A stretch of 23,973 nucleotides of DNA from Candidatus Bathyarchaeota archaeon (GTDB taxonomy: Archaea; Thermoproteota; Bathyarchaeia; TCS64): the NCBI GenBank assembly GCA_018396515.1, contig JAGTQJ010000005.1:1-23973 (forward strand). Reading direction: 5' to 3'. Position 1 is the stretch's first letter; every line of letters starts with the position of its first letter. Positions 7,815-15,317 of this stretch are shown here, piece by piece. The notes under the pieces were generated by a model, which was given only the letters and a program-made list of their open reading frames with translations, did no database searches and was not told the origin of the DNA. The position numbers and the translations under genes were made by a program.

Positions 7815-7972
7815 TTCTAAATATATATGAAGAGAAAGTCGTCCTCTAACGATTAAAGTTTGGATGAACCACCGAGCCTAGCATCAGATTATCCTCATGC
7901 CCTGAAAGGACAATTGGAGAAGATTTCAAATTAATGATGGGGTAGGCAGAGGTTATATCGGGCTCTCCCCCC

Positions 7973-7985
7973 TAAAATTATAAAT
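7973..7985 (+). promoter_or_regulatory. TATA box for tRNA-Cys
   Basis: TAAAATTATAAAT lies about 30 bp upstream of the mature tRNA-Cys 5' end, the usual archaeal spacing. Confidence 0.5.
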
Positions 7986-8009
7986 CCTCCCGTTCGATCC
8001 CCTATCTTA

Positions 8010-8082
8010 GCCGGGTTGGCTGAGTGGTGTAGGCGGCTGCCTGCAGAGCAGCTTCACGGGGGTTCGAATCCCTCACCCGGCT
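8010..8082 (+). tRNA. tRNA-Cys (anticodon GCA)
   Basis: The cloverleaf is complete: acceptor GCCGGGT/ACCCGGC, D-arm GCTG with AGGC, anticodon stem GCTGC/GCAGC around CTGCAGA (anticodon GCA), and T-arm GGGGG TTCGAAT CCCTC with one G-U pair. The discriminator is U73, the identity base expected for tRNA-Cys. No CCA is encoded and there is no intron. The accessory, decay-rich region begins just downstream, but I found no repeat of the tRNA 3' end that would mark an attachment site. Confidence 0.95.
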
Positions 8083-8401
8083 CTAAACCATAAGTGTAAA
8101 GGCCCTCATATTCAAAAATCTCTTGATGGATGCGGGATCGATATTCGCGCTTCCAGTTCTCATTGAAGTATCCTCTCACCGCCTTCCTTCTTATTCATGG
8201 CCTTCTACTCGATGCAAGGAGGCGATGCCTTCGGCGGATGAAAAGTGATCGAACGCCTAAAGCATGGGAGGGCAGCGAAGGACAGCAAGCTCAGAAGCAA
8301 CTCATTCAACGTCAGCTCCTCCAACTTCAAGTATTCTCGTTATCGCACTCGTTATCGCACGGCATCCCCTGTTTGGAGGACTTCCGAAGCTGTCCTCTAG
8401 C
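8083..8401. other. Gene-free stretch with a 12-bp tandem duplication
   Basis: No supportable gene is seen on either strand. The long plus-strand frame running into 8729 is the antisense of the protease gene. TCGTTATCGCAC is present twice in tandem at 8337-8348 and 8349-8360. Short open pieces on the minus strand are broken by stops and match nothing I recognise, so this may be decayed coding DNA. Confidence 0.35.
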
Positions 8402-8899
8402 CTATATGGACATTAACAGTGCTTCCACAACTTTCAAGCGCTTTTCGATGGGGTCTGGGGCTACTCCCAGCTGCTCCATCGTAACCGACCCCAGCAACGA
8501 AGTTTCCCCAACACCGAAGACCACCGGGGTCGCCGTCGCTCTAAATCCATCTGTTTCTATGCCGGCCTCCCCGAGGGGCCTCTCCAAAACCCTCCCATCC
8601 GCCAACCTAAGCCTGACGAGCCTTATGCTGGGGATATCGAGTTTTTTCAGCATCTCCTCCGGAAGAACGGTATATGTTGCGCCTGTATCCACCAGCAGCT
8701 CAACATCGGCCTTCCTCGACGGGTTATGAGGGTTCCACACAGTGGCCCTAACGCTGAAAACACCCAAACCCTTAACCTCACGCACCACACGACCATACAT
8801 GGACTTAAACTTTAGCACCCCCAGCTTTAGTCGGCGTGTGCGGTCGAATGAACGCAGTTTAGCTTGGAGGCCGTTTCCATCTGTGATCACCATTTCCAC
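8402..8899 (-). CDS. Retropepsin-like (clan AA) aspartic protease
   Basis: The 165-residue protein is a single-domain, retroviral-type aspartic protease that would work as a homodimer, each copy giving one catalytic Asp. The active-site motif ELLVDTGATYTVLP lies at about residues 67-80. A flap-like region follows (LADGRVLERPLGEAGIE), and TSLLGSVTMEQLGVAPDP near 132 is the usual C-terminal hydrophobic-hydrophobic-Gly element. The GTG at 8899 has AGGAGAG at ideal spacing; an ATG two codons on is possible. Family members usually begin close to GVFSVRATVWNP, so the first 40 or so residues are extra, and the ATG at codon 34 is an alternative start. It stands alone, upstream of tRNA-Cys and downstream of the HepT/MNT pair. 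Substrate unknown. Confidence 0.85.
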   Translation of the reverse strand: MEMVITDGNGLQAKLRSFDRTRRLKLGVLKFKSMYGRVVREVKGLGVFSVRATVWNPHNPSRKADVELLVDTGATYTVLPEEMLKKLDIPSIRLVRLRLADGRVLERPLGEAGIETDGFRATATPVVFGVGETSLLGSVTMEQLGVAPDPIEKRLKVVEALLMSI

Positions 8900-9105
8900 T
8901 AAAATTCTCTCCTGATATTATAGATAACTCATCAAAGAACATTTCTAACAATCTAGAGATTCAATCTAAAAATAATTCTTAATGTTAATAAAATGATATG
9001 TATATATGAAGTTTCAGTCACCTTTCCCAGATGTTTTCCTTTTTTTTGTCTTTTTACCTCCATTCTTATTGGGAATCCTTTCACCGTTAGGGAGGCTCCA
9101 CTGGG

Positions 9106-9528
9106 CTATCTCAGCCCCTTCAGCATGCGCACGTCCGCGTACTGCCTAACCGTCTCATCGACCAGCCCCACCCTCAAGGTCTCATCCTTGGAGAAGAGCA
9201 GCCTCCCCCTCGTGAGGACGTGGTGTTTAAACGGTAGCGGGGCCCTATTCAACACATGCAGGTCGATTGCGGTTTTGAGGCTGGCTTCAAGCCTCGCCGA
9301 AAGCTCGACCTCATGGCTGAAGGCGTCTCGTGGATCTGAAATCCAAACAGCCACGTCGATATCTCTGAAGACCTCCATCTCGATGAAGCCTCCGTGAACA
9401 TAGGCGAAAACCACGCCATCAACCCTTTCAAGCTCCTTCATCAAACTATCAAGCAACCTTTCTTTCTCATTAGCATCTAACTTACGATATCTAAACTCAG
9501 GATCAGCGGGTTTAGCTAACCCGTCCAT
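9106..9528 (-). CDS. Minimal nucleotidyltransferase, MntA-type antitoxin
   Basis: This 140-residue protein carries the MNT nucleotidyltransferase core HGGFIEMEVFRDIDVAVW near residue 45: the GG-containing loop followed by the DxD metal-binding pair. It is the GGF..RDIDVAV variant seen beside HepT genes in archaea. In characterised HepT-MntA (type VII) systems the MNT enzyme AMPylates the tyrosine of the toxin's RX4HXY motif and so silences it. The ATG at 9528 is preceded by GGAGAG with 4 nt spacing, and the gene follows hepT by 15 nt, so the two are co-transcribed. The second half keeps Leu/Val-rich helices typical of the subgroup. The family and pairing are clear; AMPylation activity is inferred. 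Confidence 0.85.
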   Translation of the reverse strand: MDGLAKPADPEFRYRKLDANEKERLLDSLMKELERVDGVVFAYVHGGFIEMEVFRDIDVAVWISDPRDAFSHEVELSARLEASLKTAIDLHVLNRAPLPFKHHVLTRGRLLFSKDETLRVGLVDETVRQYADVRMLKGLR

Positions 9529-9543
9529 GTTTCTCTCCGCTCT

Positions 9544-9984
9544 TCATAACTTTCTAACATAAGTTACAAATTCTTCGAAGTCTTTTAAGCCTTTCTTAAT
9601 GCTTTCGTACACCTTTTCATCCATTATTGTCCAATACCTATGAACCAGAAGGTTTCTAAGCCTCGCAGCCGAGGCCAGCTTAGAAGCCAGATCGCCGGGT
9701 AAAACCCCCTTCGATCCAAGCCTCATGAAGCACTCAGGGAATCCCTCAGCCGTTTCATGGTAAACACTCAAGAGTATGCGCATGCAAATGCTCGCCGCGG
9801 CTTCAACGAGCTGAATGACCAGGTACCTGATCGAGAGCCTCTCGTAAATCGATAAAGCTTTGAAATCCCTTTTCACAAGGTTGGTGAGAAGCTGCAAAGC
9901 ATCGTTGATCTCCCTGATCCTGGCCTCAACGGACTCGTCAACAGACACGCCCAAATGATCACCCTTCAAGAAACCCTTGCCCAT
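9544..9984 (-). CDS. HepT-type HEPN ribonuclease toxin
   Basis: This 146-residue all-helical protein belongs to the HepT/DUF86 group. LRNLLVHRYW near residue 109 contains RX4HXY, the catalytic RNase motif, with Arg, His and Tyr all kept. The preceding helices (LSIRYLVIQLVEAAASICMR, then ECFMRLGSKGVLPGDLA) match the family layout. Known HepT proteins cut RNA, often tRNA ends, until AMPylated by the MNT partner, which here starts 15 nt downstream. The ATG at 9984 has only a weak ribosome-binding site; a GTG at codon 13 is an alternative. It is the intact reference for the broken copy at 2234-2764. The target RNA cannot be told from sequence. Confidence 0.87.
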   Translation of the reverse strand: MGKGFLKGDHLGVSVDESVEARIREINDALQLLTNLVKRDFKALSIYERLSIRYLVIQLVEAAASICMRILLSVYHETAEGFPECFMRLGSKGVLPGDLASKLASAARLRNLLVHRYWTIMDEKVYESIKKGLKDFEEFVTYVRKL

Positions 9985-10002
9985 CCCTAACAGCTTCTTC
10001 TA

Positions 10003-10345
10003 TTAATACTCTTTTCCTTGTAGGTTGAAAGTATGACCGAGATCTTCACAGATAGAACCCTTCCTCATCGTATGCTGGTATGAGTATGGAAACTTTCGGC
10101 CTTTGGATGCCCATAGCTTCGCCTCCGAGATCCTGTAGCCCTTCCCTTCAACATACGCCTCAGAACCCCTTAGGAAGACAAGGTTCAGCCCTTCGTTATG
10201 TCGGTCTTGGAGACTGCTTCAAGCAAGCTCCAAGGCCACGTCTTCCATTGGGTGTTGCCTACATCACCCAGGTGGTCAAATAGATGGCCGACGGCTACGA
10301 CTCAACCCAGTTCAACGAGGATGTTCAACGCCTTAGGGTGGGTCT
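10003..10345 (-). pseudogene. Decayed coding remnant, family not recognised
   Basis: Two overlapping open pieces on the minus strand look like one protein broken by a frameshift. The upstream piece includes KTHPKALNILVELG, an in-frame TGA, then VVAVGHLFDHLGDVGNTQW and ends at the TGA at 10187-10189. The downstream piece, in another frame, has EAYVEGKGYRISEAKLWASK and PYSYQHTMRKGSICEDL and ends at TAA 10003-10005. The residue composition is protein-like, and the join falls near 10190-10220. The upstream edge overlaps the 3' end of the neighbouring nucleotidyltransferase gene. I cannot name the parent family. Confidence 0.4.
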
Positions 10346-10717
10346 TGATGATACCTCATTCAGAAGGTTCTTCGCACTCTCGGCGAACCCGTCGCTGTAT
10401 ATTATAACTCCCTCTTTAAGGGCCTCGTGAATGAATGGGTTGCCCCTCCTCAACTCCTCCATGAACTCCTCCGGATAGTACCCTATCGCCATCAGTTTTT
10501 TGAGGTGATAAAGGGATGATAAGCTCCTCCTCTCGATGAGCTTCTTAGGGAGGTTTTCAGCTATCAGGATCACATCGATATCGCTTTCCTCTGTGAAGTC
10601 GCCCCTGGCATAGGAGCCGAAGAGTATTAGAGCCCTAGGTTTCAGTGGTTTAACTCTATCCAGAAAGCTCTCAAGCTTCTCGTAAGCCTCTCTTCTAAGC
10701 CTCTCCTTCGGCAACAA
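10325..10717 (-). CDS. MNT-family nucleotidyltransferase (partner of the frameshifted HEPN gene)
   Basis: The 130-residue protein has the classic minimal nucleotidyltransferase motif LFGSYARGDFTEESDIDVIL at residues 33-52, with the GS loop and the DxD metal ligands. The start is probably the TTG at 10717 or the one after it; both follow AGAAGG and lie inside the end of the HEPN gene, a 23-bp overlap that implies translational coupling. The last dozen residues (SSRPTLRR end) run into sequence that looks like the older remnant next door, so the native C-terminus may have been replaced. If the HEPN partner is really dead, this is an orphan antitoxin-like enzyme. Confidence 0.83.
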   Translation of the reverse strand: MLPKERLRREAYEKLESFLDRVKPLKPRALILFGSYARGDFTEESDIDVILIAENLPKKLIERRSLSSLYHLKKLMAIGYYPEEFMEELRRGNPFIHEALKEGVIIYSDGFAESAKNLLNEVSSRPTLRR

Positions 10718-11098
10718 TCCTTCTCATCTCATCCAGGATGGAGGCCGCCATGTCAAGAGCCACCCTCGCCTGACTCTCCGTGAAGTGCCTCTTGGCTGGG
10801 CCGCTGGCGAAGGCATTGGCATACCTGGTTGGTATGTAGTACTGGTTGAGTATCCTAGCGGATTCCCTGAAGGCTTCAAACCTAGGATCCGTGGATGATA
10901 GCTCATCGAGTAGATCTAACAACGAGTGCCCCCTCCTATCCAATCCATAGAAGCTTAGAGCAGCTTTGAATGCCAACCCGGCGGCCTGCTGGCAATTGAA
11001 GCAGACCTTTGACCACCTGTCCGTCCCATAGAGATCCCTGGCCGCCCCCAGGAAGTCTCTGCATCCTCTATGAGATCCCTCGCCCTGCTGACCATCAT
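10695..11098 (-). pseudogene. HEPN-domain gene with an early one-base frameshift
   Basis: From the ATG at 11098 the first 14 codons read as a proper HEPN N-terminus (MVSRARDLIEDAE from the second ATG). The frame must then change near 11055-11062 to continue as DFLGAARDLYGTDRW. Restoring one G in the GAGACTTC segment would give an unbroken protein. The rest is a standard HEPN helical bundle: NCQQAAGLAFKAALSFYG near the middle, RGHSLLDLLDEL, and YYIPTRYANAF near the end. The long open frame starts only from a TTG at 11105 with an unnatural N-terminus (GEGSHRGC), which is why I prefer the frameshift reading. Its 3' end overlaps the MNT partner by 23 bp. A sequencing indel remains possible. Confidence 0.72.
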
Positions 11099-11370
11099 GG
11101 ATCAACTGTAAAGGAACATTAAAGAAGTTTTCTGGTTAGGGTTTTCATGAGATCATGACCATTTCATAGCTCTTCAGAACTAGTGATAGATTATTCAATT
11201 CAGCATAATTATTTATGTTTTTTACTTTATTTATCTCTTTCATCTCAATTATTTTACTAATATTCATGGGACTAAACTATTAGCTCCCCAGTTTTATATG
11301 CCCATCATATCTCTTTTCATTATTAAATTAGTCATAAAAATAATGGATCGATTTTTTACTATGTTTTTCA

Positions 11371-12000
11371 TTACTGCTTTGGAAGTCTGCTGACCTTATA
11401 CTTTCTCATGACCAGTCTATATAGTGATTTGCTGAACTCCTCCGGCCATGTGAATCTCTTATTTATTAGTTGGACCATCTCCCTCCCCAGCTCCCATGCT
11501 GACTTCATCGCCCTCTCATCCCTTCTTATCTCTCCAGGCTCGTATCCGAGGCCGTCTATGGTGTCGGCCAGGATCATGCGGTGGCTCCTCAGGGCCTCGA
11601 TGATGACATCAAGGGCCCTGGTCTTCCCCTGCCTTCCAGCAACTACCACTGCGGCTCCTACCTTGTTCATCAGCCTCTTCTCCGGATACTGGAGGGCGTA
11701 CAGCCTGTCTAAGAAGGTCTTAGCCTGGCCTGTGACAGACCAGAACCAGACGGGGGAGCCCATAACTATCCCGTCCGCCTCCTCAAGCTTCCTGTATATA
11801 GGCTGCATATCATCCTGGATGTGGCACCGCCCCTCCTCCTCACACCTTCCGCAGGCGTCGCAGAACTCTATCCTCTTATCCGCGAGGGTTATAAGCTCAG
11901 TCTCAGCCCCCTCACTTTGAGCCCCGGTGAGAACCTCCCCCACCAATATCTCGGTGTTTCCACCCCTTCTAGGACTACAGACAACGCCCACAACCTTCAA
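11371..12000 (-). CDS. Iron-sulfur flavoprotein / NADPH-dependent FMN reductase-like
   Basis: This 209-residue flavodoxin-fold protein starts with the FMN phosphate loop GVVCSPRRGGNTEILV (residues 5-20). It carries the compact cysteine motif Cys47-X2-Cys50-X2-Cys53-X5-Cys59, which binds a 4Fe-4S cluster in Isf proteins of methanogens and other anaerobes. GSPVWFWSVTGQAKTFLDR near 81 is the second flavin-contact loop. Such proteins pass electrons from ferredoxin or NAD(P)H to acceptors, including oxygen and peroxide; the partner here is unknown. The start is the TTG at 12000, preceded by GGGGGATGA; an ATG just upstream is out of frame. A TATA-like stretch lies near 12046-12058. Its neighbour upstream is the relic of another redox protein. 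Confidence 0.88.
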   Translation of the reverse strand: MKVVGVVCSPRRGGNTEILVGEVLTGAQSEGAETELITLADKRIEFCDACGRCEEEGRCHIQDDMQPIYRKLEEADGIVMGSPVWFWSVTGQAKTFLDRLYALQYPEKRLMNKVGAAVVVAGRQGKTRALDVIIEALRSHRMILADTIDGLGYEPGEIRRDERAMKSAWELGREMVQLINKRFTWPEEFSKSLYRLVMRKYKVSRLPKQ

Positions 12001-12125
12001 AGGTCATCCCCCATATAGGCTGAAAAGTAGGACTTACTTGAAAAGCTTCTTATATTCATAGACGATCTTTATTTTAGGATTCGACTATTTAATCTTGCTT
12101 AGGTAAGATCGTTAAGATTAACTCG

Positions 12126-12583
12126 TTACCTTCTCCAGAAATCCTCTGGTGATGCTTTCTTGGCTCGATTGTGGGGACATACTGCTATGTATGTGCTGCA
12201 GTCAACACCGCCTCCACAACAGAGCGGATAGCACTTCTCCCCGTCCACATGCCATTTAAAGGTTCCAGGGGTATCGCTCTTGCTGGTTGGATTCGAACTT
12301 GGCTCAAGGTCTATGCCTGGGCCCCTAGCCTCACAAGCCTAACCGCAGGCCCTGCAGCTCCTACAGGTCTCCGTAACCCGCGGTCTGTGGGCTGGTCTGC
12401 CTTCAGGAGAGAGTTGCCCTCGGTTATCCCGGTCAGGGAGGGTACTGTGGAAGGCGGCTGCCCTCTTCACCACCCCAGCATCTCCTCTCATCATCAATGC
12501 CCAACCTCAAGGTTCGCCTATCCCGTAGTAAGCTGGTTCCTTTAGTTTGCTCAAGCTGTCCACAGCTCGTCCACTCCGTCCAT
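12126..12583 (-). pseudogene. Relic of a reductive-dehalogenase-like 4Fe-4S protein
   Basis: This region reads as protein on the minus strand in one frame interrupted by TGA (12507-12509) and TAG (12339-12341) and ending in TAA at 12126-12128. The end is clear: CRSCRAC (first ferredoxin-type cluster), a Ser-Asn-Pro-rich turn, GTFKWHVDGEKCY, then GVDCSTYIAVCPHN and a final SPEDFWRR. This matches the C-terminal two-cluster module of the reductive dehalogenase / epoxyqueuosine-reductase-like group. Decay is shown by the stops, by Tyr in place of the second Cys of the last cluster (DCSTY rather than DCSTC), and by a large missing N-terminal part, since full proteins exceed 350 residues. The exact parent family (true dehalogenase or relative) is open. 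Confidence 0.65.
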
Positions 12584-12641
12584 GCCTCCCGCCTCCTCGT
12601 CTTGTGAGCTCCTTTAGACAGCAGATATAAGGTGATTTTAG

Positions 12642-12653
12642 TTATATATAAAA
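12642..12653 (-). promoter_or_regulatory. TATA box upstream of the dehalogenase-like relic
   Basis: On the minus strand this reads TTTATATATAAC with initiation expected near 12620. It suggests the relic may still be transcribed. Confidence 0.4.
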
Positions 12654-12790
12654 TCGTGTCATTTTTAAAACCTCAGTAAAAACACATATATTGGCTTCTT
12701 TATGATGTCAGAAATTTTTTAGTCTTTAAAATACATTCTCTTATTAAAGAAAAACATAGTGGATGATATTATTTCTAAAGTCTGATGGAG

Positions 12791-13120
12791 CTATTCTGTT
12801 AGATCCATGAGTAGATCCTTAACCGGCTTCTCCAGTGCACCTCTTATATTATTTATAACTTTCCTACCTTCCTCTGTTATTGAATAGTGTTTTAGTTTTC
12901 TTCTGCCTTTCTGTATCCATTCCCCTATTATCAGCCTCTTCCTCTCCAGCTCATATAAAAGGGGATATATGGCCCCGGGGGTATAGGGATGTCCCGTTAT
13001 CCTCCTCATCTCCTTTGTCAACCTGTATCCTGACATCCCCTCTCTTAGGAGGAGCCATAGTATTATGGCCCTGCTCAGCCCTCTGATGGTCGCCCTTATG
13101 AGCTCCTCCTCCCCGTTCAA
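12791..13120 (-). CDS. PadR-like winged-helix transcriptional regulator
   Basis: The 109-residue protein is a small PadR-type DNA-binding protein. The winged-helix core runs from about residue 18 to 90: IILWLLLREGMSGYRLTKEM, then YTPGAIYPLLYELERKRLI for the recognition helix, and the wing with KLKHYSITEEGRKV. A short C-terminal helix would mediate dimerisation. The start is a TTG at 13120 with GAGGTC 7 nt upstream. It is divergent from another PadR-like gene, with 125 bp between them containing an inverted repeat over the likely TATA box, so self-regulation or cross-regulation is plausible. The ligand is unknown. No other gene lies close downstream except the dehalogenase-like relic. Confidence 0.87.
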   Translation of the reverse strand: MNGEEELIRATIRGLSRAIILWLLLREGMSGYRLTKEMRRITGHPYTPGAIYPLLYELERKRLIIGEWIQKGRRKLKHYSITEEGRKVINNIRGALEKPVKDLLMDLTE

Positions 13121-13173
13121 CCCTAAGACCTCATGGATAAAGCATCTATCCGGAGAAATGGGAGATGGAGGCG

Positions 13174-13192
13174 GTTATTAAATATATAACCT
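13174..13192. repeat. Inverted repeat between divergent PadR genes, candidate operator
   Basis: GGTTAT at 13174-13179 and ATAACC at 13187-13192 flank a 7-bp AT spacer that includes TATA-like sequence. On the minus strand this lies about 55-70 bp before the TTG start of the left PadR gene, so a bound dimer would block TBP. Confidence 0.45.
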
Positions 13193-13245
13193 TAAGAATT
13201 GAAGATTTATTACCCCGTTTCTAGCACTTTATTTGAACACCTGAG

Positions 13246-13584
13246 ATGGTTCAGATCTATCAGTCCTTCCTAAGGAGCCTTCATGGGCCCATAATCCTGT
13301 GGCTCCTATCCCTTAGCCCTAGACACGGCTATGGGATCATAAAGGAGATCAAGAAGCTGACAGGGGGAGGCGCTGGGTCGAACACCGTATATCCGTACCT
13401 CCACAGGCTGGAAAAGGAGGGATTCATAGTCGGGGAGTGGGTTGAGATGGGGGGGAGGAGGGTGAAGAGGTACTCCTTGACGAAGAGGGGTGAAGCCCTC
13501 CTGATGAGGATTAGAGAGTTCTTTGGGAGGCAGATAAGGGAACTCATCACCTATCTTTTACATGAGGGTGTTGAGCATCCATAG
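13246..13584 (+). CDS. PadR-like winged-helix transcriptional regulator
   Basis: A 112-residue PadR-type repressor, distinct from but related to its divergent neighbour. The core shows ILWLLSLSPRHGYGIIKEIK (residues 17-36), the recognition region GSNTVYPYLHRLEKEGFI and the wing RVKRYSLTKRGEALL, followed by a C-terminal helix, FFGRQIRELITYLL, for dimer contact. The ATG at 13246 has only a poor ribosome-binding site (CCTGAG), so translation may begin from a nearly leaderless transcript. The gene ends 90 bp before the radical SAM gene, which has its own TATA box. The ligand and targets are not evident; the inverted repeat at 13174-13192 is the best candidate binding site. Confidence 0.87.
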   Translation: MVQIYQSFLRSLHGPIILWLLSLSPRHGYGIIKEIKKLTGGGAGSNTVYPYLHRLEKEGFIVGEWVEMGGRRVKRYSLTKRGEALLMRIREFFGRQIRELITYLLHEGVEHP

Positions 13585-13610
13585 GCACCTGTGGGGTAGA
13601 ACTCCCTTGG

Positions 13611-13624
13611 AAATATTTTTATAG
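13611..13624 (+). promoter_or_regulatory. TATA box for the radical SAM gene
   Basis: AAATATTTTTATAG, predicting a start of transcription near 13648. That favours the ATG at 13675 over the TTG at 13642 as start codon. Confidence 0.5.
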
Positions 13625-13674
13625 CTCCAATATTTTGAATTTTGATATATTCTAGCCTTGTTGGGGTAATCTCC

Positions 13675-15261
13675 ATGGGACGAGGTAGCAGAATCGTCCT
13701 GACGGCTGATAGAACCCTAATGAGCGGATATAATGGTCACATCTTCCTTGGCTTCAGCGCCTGCGTCCCGAGGGGGCTTATCCCTGACAGGCTCTACTTC
13801 TCCCTCTTCTGCCCCCCGGTGGAGGCGGAGAGGGATGGCTCGGCAAGGTTCGCCCCATGTGGAACCCGGAAGATCGAGGCAGCCCTCCTGGACTATGGGT
13901 TCAGGAGGGAGGATGTGATCGTGGCCCATCCTGAACATCTCGGGAAGGCGGTGGGCCCGGAGACCAAGGTACTGGGGATCACCGAGAATGACCCTCTGGG
14001 GATAGGCCCTGCCACCTCCACCTTCACCCAGCTCTTCGGAGGTGAGGCCTACATGGCCCTAAAGTTCAGGGAACTCCTTGGGCATCCATCCATAAAGCGT
14101 TATAGGCCTAGAATAATAGTGGGGGGGCCAGGGGCATGGCAGATCGATGAGGAGGTTAGGAGGAGCCTTGGAATAGACTGCGTGGTTATAGGGGAGGGTG
14201 AAAAGGTGGTAGGACCATTGTTCGAGAAGGCGGTGAGGGGGGAGAGGATCCCCGAGAGGGTGGAGGGGGAGCCCGTGGAGGCTGAGAGGATACCGGTGAT
14301 CAGGGGGCCCACCATAAACGGTATAGTAGAGATAGCGAGGGGGTGTGGAAGGGGATGCTCCTTCTGCATCCCCACACTCCAGAACTACCGGTGCCGATCC
14401 ATAGAGCACATCCTAAAGGAGGTCGAGGTGAACATGAGGGCCGGGAAGGATCCCTTGCTACACGCCGAGGACGTGCTGAGATATGGGGCGAGGGGGCTGG
14501 AGATAAACAGGGAAGCCGTCCTCAAACTCTTCAAGACGGTTAAGGGCTATCCGGGAGTGGAGAACGTTGGGATAAGCCACTTCGCCCTCTCATCGGTAGC
14601 CGCCGACCCCGACCTGGTCATGGAGATATCGAGGATTCTGGGAGCCGGCGAGAGAGGTAGATTCATAGGTGGACAGACGGGCATAGAGACGGGGAGCCCA
14701 AGGCTCATGAGAAGGCACATGCTCGGGAAGTGCAAGCCCTTCCAGCCTGAGGAATGGCCTGAGGTCGTCGTCAGATCCTTCGAGATCCTCCATGAGAACA
14801 GCTGGGTTCCATGCGCCACCATCATCATCGGCCTCCCGGGGGAGACTGACAGGGAAGCCGAGGAGACAGCCAGGCTGGTGGAGGAGCTCAGACCATTCAA
14901 GAGCCTCATAGTCCCCCTTTTCCTGGTCTCAGTGGGGAGCCTCAAGAACAGTTCGGAATCCTTCACATTGGAGAAGATGACTAGGATGCAGGGGGAGGCC
15001 TTCATCAAGTGCTGGGAGCACAACCTAGACTGGATACCCGAGATCTTCAACGAGAGATTCAGGGGAAGCATCAAGGATAACATTATAAGGAGAGGCCTAA
15101 ATCTGATAATATCATATGGATTGAGAAGGGGCAGAGAATTAATAAAAAGATGTAGGGATGAATATGATTATGATATAAAGGCTATGGTTATGGACTTTAG
15201 AAAGGAAAGAACTGAAGTTGATCAGATAAGCACATTACCTCCGATTCAAAGATATTATTAA
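13675..15261 (+). CDS. Radical SAM protein with probable B12-binding N-terminal domain
   Basis: Starting at the ATG at 13675 the protein has 528 residues. The first 200 or so resemble the Rossmann-like cobalamin-binding part of B12-dependent radical SAM enzymes, with LGITENDPLGIGPATSTFTQ near 100 and IIVGGPGAWQI near 147. The radical SAM core follows with ARGCGRGCSFC, giving Cys224, Cys228 and Cys231 (CX3CX2C) for the 4Fe-4S/SAM cluster; GGQTGIETGSPRLMRRHML and ATIIIGLPGETDREAEETA lie further on. The classic DXHXXG B12 motif is not obvious, so cobalamin binding is uncertain. The last 60 codons become markedly AT-rich. A TTG at 13642 could add 11 residues. Substrate unknown; tRNA modification, lipid or cofactor methylation are all possible. 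Confidence 0.85.
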   Translation: MGRGSRIVLTADRTLMSGYNGHIFLGFSACVPRGLIPDRLYFSLFCPPVEAERDGSARFAPCGTRKIEAALLDYGFRREDVIVAHPEHLGKAVGPETKVLGITENDPLGIGPATSTFTQLFGGEAYMALKFRELLGHPSIKRYRPRIIVGGPGAWQIDEEVRRSLGIDCVVIGEGEKVVGPLFEKAVRGERIPERVEGEPVEAERIPVIRGPTINGIVEIARGCGRGCSFCIPTLQNYRCRSIEHILKEVEVNMRAGKDPLLHAEDVLRYGARGLEINREAVLKLFKTVKGYPGVENVGISHFALSSVAADPDLVMEISRILGAGERGRFIGGQTGIETGSPRLMRRHMLGKCKPFQPEEWPEVVVRSFEILHENSWVPCATIIIGLPGETDREAEETARLVEELRPFKSLIVPLFLVSVGSLKNSSESFTLEKMTRMQGEAFIKCWEHNLDWIPEIFNERFRGSIKDNIIRRGLNLIISYGLRRGRELIKRCRDEYDYDIKAMVMDFRKERTEVDQISTLPPIQRYY

Positions 15262-15317
15262 AAAATTTATCTGAAATTACCAGCTCGGAATAGATTTCTC
15301 AATAAGTTTTTTGCGAT

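Noticed and set aside
8337..8360. CRISPR-like repeat
   Set aside because: Only a 12-bp unit twice in direct contact, with no spacers and no cas genes.
8130..8729. 199-residue plus-strand protein
   Set aside because: Its second half is exactly antisense to the aspartic protease, and its Ser/Gln/Leu-rich composition is not protein-like.
10080..10407. Two short plus-strand ORFs
   Set aside because: Composition looks like antisense; the minus strand reads better as a remnant and as the nucleotidyltransferase gene end.
12339..12341. TAG as pyrrolysine in the dehalogenase-like frame
   Set aside because: The frame also has an in-frame TGA and a lost cluster cysteine, so decay explains it without recoding.
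12171..12545. 124-residue plus-strand protein
   Set aside because: Antisense to the dehalogenase-like relic; no domain and no proper start signals.
8010..12600. Integrated element with tRNA-Cys as attachment site
   Set aside because: The accessory, decayed content fits, but there is no integrase and I found no second copy of the tRNA 3' end in the window.
12126..12620. Structured non-coding RNA (RNase P or SRP RNA) on the minus strand
   Set aside because: GC island in AT-rich flanks, a promoter and many small hairpins suggested it, but the conserved cores of neither RNA are present, while the same strand translates into a recognisable Fe-S protein end.
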